Source of the DNA: Methylobacterium sp.
GTDB lineage: Bacteria > Pseudomonadota > Alphaproteobacteria > Rhizobiales > Beijerinckiaceae
NCBI GenBank assembly: GCA_021154065.1
Contig: JAJKJG010000149.1
Location: 1 to 5,427, forward strand
Direction of reading: 5' to 3'
Length of the DNA: 5,427 nt
The notes beneath the pieces were generated by a model. The model saw only the letters and a program-made list of their open reading frames with translations, made no database searches and was not told the origin of the DNA. Positions 1 through 5,427 of the stretch are shown piece after piece. Numbering within the stretch: position 1 is the first letter of the stretch; every line of letters begins with the position of its first letter. A program made the translations under genes and the position numbers.

Positions 1-605
1 AGGCGTCGGGCGGCGCCGGGCAGGTGATCGACCTGTCGCTCCTGGAGCCGCTCCATGCGACGCTCGGGCCCGACGCCGCGATCCATCGTCTTACTGGCCG
101 CTCGCCGTCGCGCGTCGGCAACCGCGTCAGCATCACGGCGCCGCGCAACGTCTACGCGACCCGCGACGGCCAATGGGTCGCGCTCTCGGCCTCGACGCAG
201 GAGATGGCGGCGCGGCTATTCACGGCCATCGGACGTGCCGACATGATCGACGATCCACGCTTCGCGACGAATGCGGCGCGGCTCGACAATGTCAACGAGG
301 TAGATCGCATCGTTGGCGAGTTCATTGGTGCGCGCGAGCTGGCCGAAAATCTCGCGTTTTTCGAACGCGAGCATGTCACGGTCGGGCCGGTCTATGACCC
401 GGCGGGCTTTGCCGAGGACCCGCATGTGCGTGCGCGCGGCGTGCTCGTCGAGGTCGACGACCCGGAGCTTGGCCCTGTGCCGATGCACGCGCCCTTCCCG
501 CGCCTGTCGCGGACGCCGGGCCGCATCCGACGGCAGGCGCCGAAACTGGGACAGGACGAGGCCGACATCATCAAAGCCGAGATCGCCGAGGAGGCAGGTC
601 GATGA
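1..605 (+). CDS. CaiB/BaiF family III CoA-transferase, C-terminal part (5' end outside window)
   Basis: Family III CoA-transferases move CoA from a donor thioester such as succinyl-CoA to a free carboxylate in the cytoplasm. The reading frame is open to the left edge (first full codon at 3) and stops at TGA 603-605. The GTG at 24 falls inside the conserved stretch GQVIDLSLLEPL, so it is not the true start. About 200 residues are visible, roughly half of the usual 400. They include the hallmark NVYATRDGQWVAL segment, the DDPRFATNAAR motif and the PVYDPAGFAEDPHVRARG segment, followed by the usual tail LGQDEADII. The catalytic aspartate of the family lies upstream of this part and cannot be checked. 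The stop overlaps the next start as ATGA, so the transferase and the lyase are probably translated together. Family assignment is firm; the acyl substrate is unknown. Confidence 0.93.
   Translation, partial: ASGGAGQVIDLSLLEPLHATLGPDAAIHRLTGRSPSRVGNRVSITAPRNVYATRDGQWVALSASTQEMAARLFTAIGRADMIDDPRFATNAARLDNVNEVDRIVGEFIGARELAENLAFFEREHVTVGPVYDPAGFAEDPHVRARGVLVEVDDPELGPVPMHAPFPRLSRTPGRIRRQAPKLGQDEADIIKAEIAEEAGR
588..594 (+). promoter_or_regulatory. Strong ribosome binding site for the CitE-like lyase
   Basis: GAGGAGG lies 7 nt before the ATG at 602, inside the last codons of the CoA-transferase. It supports the 602 start and, together with the ATGA overlap, efficient coupled translation of the two genes. 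Confidence 0.75.
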
Positions 606-1453
606 AGCTCCGCACGCTCCTGTTCGCGCCGGGTGATTCCCCCCGCAAGGTGACGAAGGCGCTGGGTTTGCCGGTCGATGCCGTGATCCTCGACCTGGAG
701 GACAGTGTCGCAGCGCCGGCGAAGGAATCGGCCCGGGTCGCCGCAGCATCCGTCCTAGCCGACCATCCCGACCGGCTGATTGTCCGCATCAACCCCGCCG
801 AGACGCACTGGTACTTGGGTGACCTCGGGGCCGTTGTACCGCGTCGGCCAGCCGCGATCATGCTGCCGAAATGCAGCAGCCCCGACGACCTTCGCACGCT
901 GGCGCGGCAGTTGGACGTGCTCGAGGCCGCGTTCGATCTGCCTCGGGGCAAGATCGGCGTTCTCCCGCTCGCGACCGAGACTGCGGCTTCGCTCCGCAAC
1001 ATGGACTATGCCGGTGTGACGCCGCGGCTAAGGGCGCTGGCTTTCGGCGCCGAGGACCTGTCGGCCGATCTCGGCGTAACGCCGCGCGGACCGGACGGCA
1101 GCTACGCGGCCCCGGTCGAGGCGGCCCGCGCCGCGCTGCTCGTCGCCGCCGCCGCGGCCGGCGTCCCGGCGGTCGACACCCCCTGGCCCGATCCGCGCGA
1201 CCTCGACGGGCTAGCGCGTGAGGCAAGGGGAGCGGTGCGCGACGGGTTCGCCGGCAAGCTCTGCATCCACCCGGACCAGATCGGGCCGGTGGCGGTCGCC
1301 TTCACGCCCGCCCCCGAGCGCCTCGCCTGGGCGCGTTCCGTCCGCGAGCTGTTCGCGTCGAGCACCGGCAGCGGCGTGCTGACGCTCAACGGCAAGATGA
1401 TCGACCGCCCGCACCTGCGCCTCGCCGAGCGGCTGCTCGCGGCCGGCGACTGA
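602..1453 (+). CDS. HpcH/HpaI aldolase / CitE-like CoA-ester lyase
   Basis: A 283-residue TIM-barrel lyase of the citrate lyase beta-subunit-like (CitE/CLYBL) family. Members cleave or form 3-hydroxyacyl-CoA esters such as malyl-, citramalyl- or citryl-CoA, giving a short acyl-CoA plus a 2-oxo acid. Visible motifs in order are FAPGDSPRK (8-16), DLEDSV (31-36), VRIN with Arg62, MLPK (87-90), ATE with Glu126, AFGAED with Asp152, and CIHPDQI (221-227). Glu126 and Asp152 have the spacing of the two Mg-binding acids in the family. A C-terminal KMIDRPH segment (265-271) places Asp268 where stand-alone citramalyl/malyl-CoA lyases carry a catalytic Asp. No citD or citF partner is present, so a free-standing lyase is more likely than a subunit of citrate lyase. 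The start at 602 overlaps the CoA-transferase stop and has a strong RBS. The pairing suggests the transferase supplies the CoA ester that this enzyme cleaves; the exact substrate is inference. Confidence 0.92.
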   Translation: MKLRTLLFAPGDSPRKVTKALGLPVDAVILDLEDSVAAPAKESARVAAASVLADHPDRLIVRINPAETHWYLGDLGAVVPRRPAAIMLPKCSSPDDLRTLARQLDVLEAAFDLPRGKIGVLPLATETAASLRNMDYAGVTPRLRALAFGAEDLSADLGVTPRGPDGSYAAPVEAARAALLVAAAAAGVPAVDTPWPDPRDLDGLAREARGAVRDGFAGKLCIHPDQIGPVAVAFTPAPERLAWARSVRELFASSTGSGVLTLNGKMIDRPHLRLAERLLAAGD

Positions 1454-1479
1454 CGCGCGCGCTCCCGAAAGCAGACCTC

Positions 1480-2589
1480 ATGAACGGCATACCGTCCACC
1501 AGCCGAGCGGCTGTCGTCCGGGAGTTCAAGGCGCCGCTCCGCATCGAGGAGGTGCCGATCCCGAAGGAGCTCGAGCCCGGCGCGATCCTGACCAAGATCG
1601 AGACCTGCTCGATCTGCGGCACCGACGTCCATCTCTGGCAGGGCTCGCTCGCGCTGAAGGTCGACCTCCCGGTGATCATCGGGCACGAGATGGTCGGCCG
1701 CGTCGTTGCGCTCGGGCCGGGCGCCGACCGCGACTCGATCGGACAGGATCTTCGGGTCGGTGACCGTATCACCTGGACGCACACGTCGTGCGGGTCCTGC
1801 TACTTCTGCACGGTGGCGCGCGAACCGACGCTGTGTCAGCACAGCCGCAAATACATGTACGAGTGCATGGAGGTGTTTCCGCACCTGCTCGGTGGCTTCG
1901 CCGAGTACGGCTACGTGATGCCGGATTCCGGTCGGGTGCGCGTGCCCGACAACGTGCCGAACGAGCTTGCCAGCATGGCGAGCTGCGCCTTCCGCTCCGT
2001 GATGAACGCCTTCGACGTGCTGGGCAATGTCGGCACGACGGACGTGGTCGCGATCCAGGGCGTCGGCCCCCTTGGTCTCCTCGCGACCGCGGTGGCGAAG
2101 ATCAAAGGCGCCCGCCGGGTCGTCGCGATCGGTGCGCCGGACGCCAGGCTCAACCTCGCGGGTCAGTTCGGCGCCGACGAACTCCTGTCTATCGAGCGTA
2201 CGTCGCACGAGGAGCGCGCAGAGAAGATCCGGTCGATGACGGAGGGGCGCGGCGCCGATATCGTCATGGAATTCACCGGCCACCCGAAGGCCTTTGCGGA
2301 AGGGCTCGACATCGCGCGGCGCGGCGCGAGCTACGTCGTCGTCGGCCAACTTGGACAGGGCGAGACGACGATCAAACCCGCCTCCATCGTGAGCAAGAAC
2401 CTGCGCGTGCTCGGCTCCTTCTCGGGCCAAGCCAAGGCGTACTGGAAGGCGCTCGACTTCGTCTCGGCGCATATCGACCACATCCCGTTCCAGCAGATGA
2501 TCTCGAACCGCTACAAGCTCGACGAGGTCAACACGGCCATGACGCGGATGAAGAACTACGAAGAGATCAAGCCCCTCATCGAACTGTGA
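1480..2589 (+). CDS. Zinc-dependent medium-chain alcohol dehydrogenase
   Basis: A 369-residue cytoplasmic oxidoreductase of the zinc-containing MDR superfamily, predicted to oxidise an alcohol to an aldehyde or ketone with NAD(P)+. The GroES-like domain holds the catalytic-zinc residues Cys46 (CSICGTD), His69-Glu70 (GHEMVGR) and probably Cys169. The structural zinc lobe is Cys104-x2-Cys107-x2-Cys110-x8-Cys119. The nucleotide-binding domain has GVGPLG (194-199). The position after the second Rossmann strand, normally an acidic residue in NAD-specific enzymes, is glycine (VAIGAPDARL), so cofactor choice is uncertain. Length is normal and all key residues are present. The gap from the lyase is 26 nt. 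No clear Shine-Dalgarno is visible before the ATG, but the N-terminus fits the family and no better start was seen. With the aldehyde dehydrogenase directly downstream it probably forms a two-step alcohol-to-acid oxidation. Substrate unknown. Confidence 0.93.
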   Translation: MNGIPSTSRAAVVREFKAPLRIEEVPIPKELEPGAILTKIETCSICGTDVHLWQGSLALKVDLPVIIGHEMVGRVVALGPGADRDSIGQDLRVGDRITWTHTSCGSCYFCTVAREPTLCQHSRKYMYECMEVFPHLLGGFAEYGYVMPDSGRVRVPDNVPNELASMASCAFRSVMNAFDVLGNVGTTDVVAIQGVGPLGLLATAVAKIKGARRVVAIGAPDARLNLAGQFGADELLSIERTSHEERAEKIRSMTEGRGADIVMEFTGHPKAFAEGLDIARRGASYVVVGQLGQGETTIKPASIVSKNLRVLGSFSGQAKAYWKALDFVSAHIDHIPFQQMISNRYKLDEVNTAMTRMKNYEEIKPLIEL

Positions 2590-2602
2590 CGAGGTAGCCG
2601 GA

Positions 2603-4105
2603 ATGGGATCGGGACCTGTCGACGTGAAGACCTATCAGTTGTTCATCAACGGCGAGTACGTCGACCCGGTCGGCGGCGAGTGGTTCGACAGCCAGGACCC
2701 GTATCGCGGGGAAACCTGGGCGCGCATCCCGCGGGCACGCGCGGCGGACGTCGACCGTGCCGTTTCGGCCGCGCACGAGGCAATGTGGAATGGCCCCTGG
2801 TCGACCATGTCTCCGACCGCGCGCGGCAAGGTCATGCGCCGGCTCGGCGACCTCGTCGCCGACAACGCGGAGCGGCTCGCCGCGGTCGAGGTCCGCGACA
2901 ACGGCAAGCTCCTCGCCGAGATGCTTGGGCAGGTGCAGTACCATCCGGAATGGTGGTGGTATTACGGGGGCCTCGCCGACAAGATCCAGGGCGCCCTCGT
3001 CCCGATCGACAAGCCCGACACCTTCGCCTTCACGCGCCACGAACCGGTCGGGGTGGTAGCCGCCCTCACGGCATGGAACTCGCCCCTTCTCTTCGTCGCC
3101 TGGAAATGCGCGCCCGCGCTCGCGGCGGGTTGCGCCGTTGTGGTCAAGCCCTCGGAATACGCTTCCGCCAGCACGCTCGAATTCGCCGCGCTGACGAAGG
3201 AGGCGGGCCTGCCCGACGGGCTCTTCAACGTCGTCACCGGCTTCTGCCCGGAAGCCGGGAGCGCACTGGTCGAGCACCCGAAGGTCGCGAAGATCACCTT
3301 CACGGGGTCGGACACGACGGGCGCCAAGGTCTACGAGGCGGCCGCCCGCAACCTAAAGAAGGTCTCGCTCGAACTCGGCGGCAAGTCGCCGAACATCGTC
3401 TTCGAGGACGCCGACCTCACGGCGGCTGCGGCCGGCGCGGTGTCCGGCATCTTCGCCGCGACCGGCCAGACCTGCGTCGCCGGCTCCCGCCTGCTCGTGC
3501 AGAACTCGATTCGCGAGGCCTTCGTCGAGCGCCTGCTCGCTCTCGCGGCCTCCGCCCGCATCGGCGACCCGATGCAGCCCGACACCAATATCGGGCCGAT
3601 CACGACGCCGGCGCAGTATCGCAAGGTGTTGGATTACATCGACATCGCGAAGGCCGAAGGGGCGCGCTGCGTGTTCGGCGGCGGCCCGGCGACCGGTGAG
3701 GGACTGACCGGCGGTCAGTTTGTGCAGCCGACGATCTTCGTCGATGTCGACAATGCGATGCGGATCGCCCAGGAGGAAGTGTTCGGCCCGGTCCTCTCCA
3801 TCATCGGCTTCGAGGACGAGGACGAGGCCGTGCGCATCGCCAACGACGTCGCCTACGGGCTGGCCGCGGGTGTGTGGACCAAGGACATCGGCCGGTCCGT
3901 TCGGCTGTCGAAATCCTTGCGCGCCGGGATGGTGTTCATCAACACGTACCGGGCGGTGAGCTTCACGATGCCGTTCGGCGGCACCAAGCGATCGGGCCTC
4001 GGGCGGGAAAGCGGCATCGACGCTGTGCGGGAGTTTCTGGAAACGAAGAGCGTCTGGATCTCGACCGCGACGAACGTTCCGGAGAACCCGTTCGTACAGC
4101 GCTGA
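2603..4105 (+). CDS. NAD(P)-dependent aldehyde dehydrogenase (ALDH superfamily)
   Basis: A full-length 500-residue aldehyde dehydrogenase that oxidises an aldehyde to its carboxylic acid. All core motifs are present: Asn159 of the oxyanion hole (LTAWNSPL), Lys182 (VVKPSE), the FTGSDTTG segment (233-240), general base Glu257 in LELGGKSPN, catalytic Cys291 in GQTCVAGSRL, cofactor-contacting Glu392 and Phe394 in EEVFGPV, and the C-terminal PFGGTKRSGLGRESG (457-471). No signal peptide is seen, so it is cytoplasmic. It starts 13 nt after the dehydrogenase stop, with GAGG at 2591-2594 placed 8 nt before the ATG. An in-frame GTG at 2624 is possible but less well placed. The general fold is that of non-acylating ALDHs related to betaine-aldehyde and hydroxymuconic-semialdehyde types; the sequence alone does not fix the substrate. 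Context suggests it takes the product of the preceding alcohol dehydrogenase. Confidence 0.95.
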   Translation: MGSGPVDVKTYQLFINGEYVDPVGGEWFDSQDPYRGETWARIPRARAADVDRAVSAAHEAMWNGPWSTMSPTARGKVMRRLGDLVADNAERLAAVEVRDNGKLLAEMLGQVQYHPEWWWYYGGLADKIQGALVPIDKPDTFAFTRHEPVGVVAALTAWNSPLLFVAWKCAPALAAGCAVVVKPSEYASASTLEFAALTKEAGLPDGLFNVVTGFCPEAGSALVEHPKVAKITFTGSDTTGAKVYEAAARNLKKVSLELGGKSPNIVFEDADLTAAAAGAVSGIFAATGQTCVAGSRLLVQNSIREAFVERLLALAASARIGDPMQPDTNIGPITTPAQYRKVLDYIDIAKAEGARCVFGGGPATGEGLTGGQFVQPTIFVDVDNAMRIAQEEVFGPVLSIIGFEDEDEAVRIANDVAYGLAAGVWTKDIGRSVRLSKSLRAGMVFINTYRAVSFTMPFGGTKRSGLGRESGIDAVREFLETKSVWISTATNVPENPFVQR

Positions 4106-4108
4106 GCG

Positions 4109-4134
4109 GAAGCCCGGAGCAACAACAAGGCTTC
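4109..4134 (+). promoter_or_regulatory. Weak hairpin between aldehyde dehydrogenase and dctP
   Basis: GAAGCC (4109-4114) is exactly complementary to GGCTTC (4129-4134), with a 14-nt A-rich loop. It begins 4 nt after the aldehyde dehydrogenase stop. It has no T-tract after it, so it is not a convincing terminator. It could be an mRNA-processing or stabilising element that raises binding-protein expression relative to the enzymes, or it could be chance. Confidence 0.25.
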
Positions 4135-4140
4135 AGACAA

Positions 4141-4146
4141 AGGGAG
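4141..4146 (+). promoter_or_regulatory. Ribosome binding site fixing the dctP start
   Basis: AGGGAG sits 6 nt before the ATG at 4153. The dctP reading frame is open for about 280 nt further upstream, through the end of the aldehyde dehydrogenase in another frame. This site and the signal peptide that follows identify 4153 as the real start. Confidence 0.75.
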
Positions 4147-4152
4147 CATAAC

Positions 4153-5178
4153 ATGCCGACTTCACTGACCCGCCGCCATCTCGTCGGCTCGGCGGCCGGG
4201 GGCGTCGCGCTGGCCGGGTTCGGGCGACCGCTCGCCTTCGCGCAACAGGCCGAGTTCGTCTTCAAGCTCGGCACCGATGTGCCGGATTCGCATCCGATCA
4301 ACATCCATGCCCGGCGGGCCGCGGACGCCATCCGCCAGCAGACGAATGGGCGCGTCGATCTCCGGGTCTTCTCGAACAACCAGCTTGGGGGTCAGAGCGA
4401 CATGCTCTCGCAGCTCCGATCGGGCGCGCTTGAATCGTTCGCTCTGTCGGGCGTGAACGTGCTGTCGACCATCATCCCGACCTCGTCGGTGTACGGGCTA
4501 GGCTTCGCCTTCCCGAACTACGACGCGGTCTGGCGGGCTATGGACGGCCAGCTCGGTGCCACCCTGCGCGGCCAGATCGAGAAGGCCGGCTTTGTGGTGA
4601 TGGACAAGATCTGGGACAATGGCTTCCGGCAGATCACGAACAGCGTCCGGCCGATCAACGAGCCGAAGGACCTCCAGGGCCTGAAAATCCGCGTTCCGGT
4701 CAGCTCGCTCTGGACCTCGCTGTTCGTGTCGCTCGGCGCGGCCCCGACGAGCCTCAACTTCGCCGAGGTCTATTCGGCGCTGCAAACAAAGGTCGTCGAT
4801 GGCCAGGAGAACCCGCCCGTCATCATCAACGCGGCCAAGTTATACGAGGTGCAGAAGTTCTGCTCTGTCACGAACCACATGTGGGACGGCTGGTGGTTCC
4901 TCATCAACCGGCGTGCCTGGACGCGGCTGCCTGACGACTTGAAGGAGATCTTCGCTCGCAACGTGAATGCGGAGGCGCTTGAGCACCGGAAGGACGTGGC
5001 GCGCCTTAATGCGGGCCTGCGCGACGAGCTCACGTCGAAGGGCCTCGTCTTCAACGACGTAAACCCCGAGCCCTTCAAGGAACAGCTGCGGCGGAGCGGC
5101 TTCTACGCCGAGTGGCGCAAGCGCTTCGGCGAGGAGCTGATGGGGCAACTCGAGAGCGCCGCCGGAAAGCTCGGCTGA
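4153..5178 (+). CDS. TRAP transporter substrate-binding protein, DctP family
   Basis: A 341-residue periplasmic solute receptor that delivers a small organic acid or related compound to a DctQM-type TRAP permease. The N-terminus is a secretion signal with a twin arginine (TRRHLV, 6-11), a hydrophobic stretch (11-22) and a probable cleavage after AFA (28-30), which suggests Tat export. The mature part has the DctP fold: FKLGTDVPDSHP (37-48), the AADAIRQQTNGRVDLRVF stretch (56-73), NQLGGQSDML (76-85), then LQGLKIRVP (174-182) with the conserved ligand-binding Arg180. NFAEVYSALQTKVVDGQENP (202-221) contains the usual Asn220. The start at 4153 is chosen from the RBS and signal peptide; a longer in-frame reading would overlap the aldehyde dehydrogenase by about 230 nt and is rejected. 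No membrane subunit is visible in the window. The ligand is unknown, but it is likely the substrate of the upstream enzymes. Confidence 0.94.
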   Translation: MPTSLTRRHLVGSAAGGVALAGFGRPLAFAQQAEFVFKLGTDVPDSHPINIHARRAADAIRQQTNGRVDLRVFSNNQLGGQSDMLSQLRSGALESFALSGVNVLSTIIPTSSVYGLGFAFPNYDAVWRAMDGQLGATLRGQIEKAGFVVMDKIWDNGFRQITNSVRPINEPKDLQGLKIRVPVSSLWTSLFVSLGAAPTSLNFAEVYSALQTKVVDGQENPPVIINAAKLYEVQKFCSVTNHMWDGWWFLINRRAWTRLPDDLKEIFARNVNAEALEHRKDVARLNAGLRDELTSKGLVFNDVNPEPFKEQLRRSGFYAEWRKRFGEELMGQLESAAGKLG

Positions 5179-5304
5179 TGCCGGGGCACGCCGAAGAGCC
5201 GAGTGGCGATGCCGCGGGCGGCACATCCGGGCCGGGGCCGAAGATCGCGTTCGACGGGGACGACTTCGCCGGTTCCACCGATGCGCTCGATGTGCCCGAC
5301 AGCG
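5178..5304 (+). pseudogene. Truncated four-carbon acid sugar kinase (OtnK/DUF1537 family), N-terminal remnant
   Basis: The ATG at 5178 shares its first base with the dctP stop (TGATG), and GGAAAG at 5164-5169 lies 8 nt upstream, so it looks like a genuine next gene of the operon. After a Gly/Pro/Ala-rich leader the protein reads KIAFDGDDFAGSTDALDV (residues 22-39). This resembles the N-terminal signature (AFYGDDFTGSTDAL-type) of DUF1537 kinases, which phosphorylate acid sugars such as threonate and erythronate and often lie beside TRAP binding-protein genes. Similarity stops after about 39-42 residues of the usual roughly 420. The open frame continues to 5387, but it is Arg/Pro/Gly-rich noise that runs antisense to a transposase fragment. 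The gene is therefore broken and should be non-functional. The family call rests on one short motif recognised from memory, so it is likely rather than certain. Confidence 0.62.
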
Positions 5305-5427
5305 CTGCCTGTGGAGCGGCAGGTGCAGGCCGAACTTGGAGAAGACGACCTCCGCCAGGAGGCCCGGGCCGGCGCGGCCGCGGCTGATCGAGTGGAACGG
5401 CGCGGGCGCTTGCATGATCGTCTCGCA
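5305..5427 (-). pseudogene. IS66-family transposase (TnpC) fragment, truncated at its 3' side and running off the window
   Basis: Read on the minus strand from the window edge, the frame gives CETIMQAPAPF, then SRGRAGPGLLAEVVFSKF and LHLPLHRQ. This is the well-known central part of IS66 TnpC: the last Cys of the zinc finger, the QAPAP linker, the GPGLLAHVLVSKY-type helix and the HLPLYRQ motif. Similarity ends after HRQ (about 5305). The following residues are Arg-rich and match nothing expected in the family (normally a YAREG...STLADWVG type sequence). About 41 residues of a roughly 500-residue protein are visible; the N-terminal part would lie to the right of the window. The C-terminal half, including the DDE catalytic region, is missing at this junction, so this copy cannot encode an active transposase. 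The minus-strand frame stays open to 4840, but that extension is antisense to dctP. Confidence 0.8.

Noticed and set aside
1102..2481. 459-codon open frame on the minus strand across the lyase and alcohol dehydrogenase
   Set aside because: It lies opposite two well-supported genes with all family motifs. Its own translation is rich in Arg, His, Asp and Ala without recognisable motifs, as expected for antisense frames in high-GC DNA.
2680..3699. 339-codon plus-strand frame inside the aldehyde dehydrogenase
   Set aside because: Arg/Gly-rich frame-shifted shadow of an intact aldehyde dehydrogenase with every catalytic motif in the other frame.
4109..4134. Rho-independent terminator after the aldehyde dehydrogenase
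   Set aside because: The stem is only 6 bp, the loop is 14 nt and no T-run follows, so it does not qualify as a terminator.
3874..4152. 93-residue N-terminal extension of the TRAP binding protein frame
   Set aside because: It overlaps the conserved C-terminus of the aldehyde dehydrogenase, and a clear RBS plus signal peptide starts at 4153.
4840..5304. Minus-strand frame running leftward from the IS66 fragment, antisense to dctP
   Set aside because: Only the part to the right of about 5305 matches IS66 TnpC. The remainder is Arg/Pro/Ala-rich and opposite the conserved end of dctP, so it is a chance open frame after truncation.
5300..5307. 8-bp palindrome CAGCGCTG at the kinase/IS66 junction as a possible recombination site
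   Set aside because: Palindromes of this length are common by chance in GC-rich DNA, and no repeat or known IS66 terminus accompanies it.
5305..5387. Plus-strand continuation of the kinase-like frame to a stop at 5387
   Set aside because: The residues are Gly/Arg/Pro-rich, match nothing in the kinase family and are the reverse of a good IS66 coding match.

Overview
The window is high-GC, densely coding DNA. It reads like an alphaproteobacterial chromosome of the Rhizobiales or Rhodospirillales type. This rests on overall codon style, the family mix (a type III CoA-transferase, a CitE-like lyase and a TRAP binding protein with a twin-arginine signal) and the style of the IS66 remnant. No rRNA, tRNA or other taxonomic marker is present, so the assignment is an inference.

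Layout: five plus-strand genes run head to tail with short or no gaps. In order they are the C-terminal half of a CaiB/BaiF (family III) CoA-transferase (1-605, start outside the window), a stand-alone HpcH/HpaI/CitE-type lyase (602-1453, ATGA overlap with the transferase), a zinc-dependent medium-chain alcohol dehydrogenase (1480-2589), an NAD(P)-dependent aldehyde dehydrogenase (2603-4105) and a DctP-type TRAP substrate-binding protein (4153-5178). The largest gap is 47 nt, before dctP, and it holds a weak hairpin and a good ribosome binding site. This is most simply one catabolic operon. No promoter or strong terminator was seen, so the promoter is probably upstream of the window.

How the genes could work together (inference): the TRAP system imports a small oxygenated compound; the alcohol and aldehyde dehydrogenases oxidise it to a carboxylate; the CoA-transferase makes the CoA thioester; and the CitE-like lyase splits a 3-hydroxyacyl-CoA of the malyl-, citramalyl- or citryl-CoA type into acetyl-CoA or a related thioester plus a 2-oxo acid. 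The substrate cannot be read from the sequence, and the TRAP membrane subunits (DctQ/DctM) are not in the window.

The right end is the most unusual part. A sixth operon gene starts in a TGATG overlap with the dctP stop (ATG at 5178). Its N-terminus carries the GDDFAGSTDA signature of the four-carbon acid sugar kinase family (OtnK/DUF1537). After about 40 codons the similarity stops, and the opposite strand from about 5305 to the window edge encodes an internal piece of an IS66-family TnpC transposase. Two truncated genes therefore abut within about 10 nt (roughly 5295-5305), with no IS66 terminus recognisable between them. The operon has been cut by a mobile-element rearrangement, which probably removed the kinase and possibly other downstream genes. 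I found no CRISPR array, RNA gene or evidently new system.
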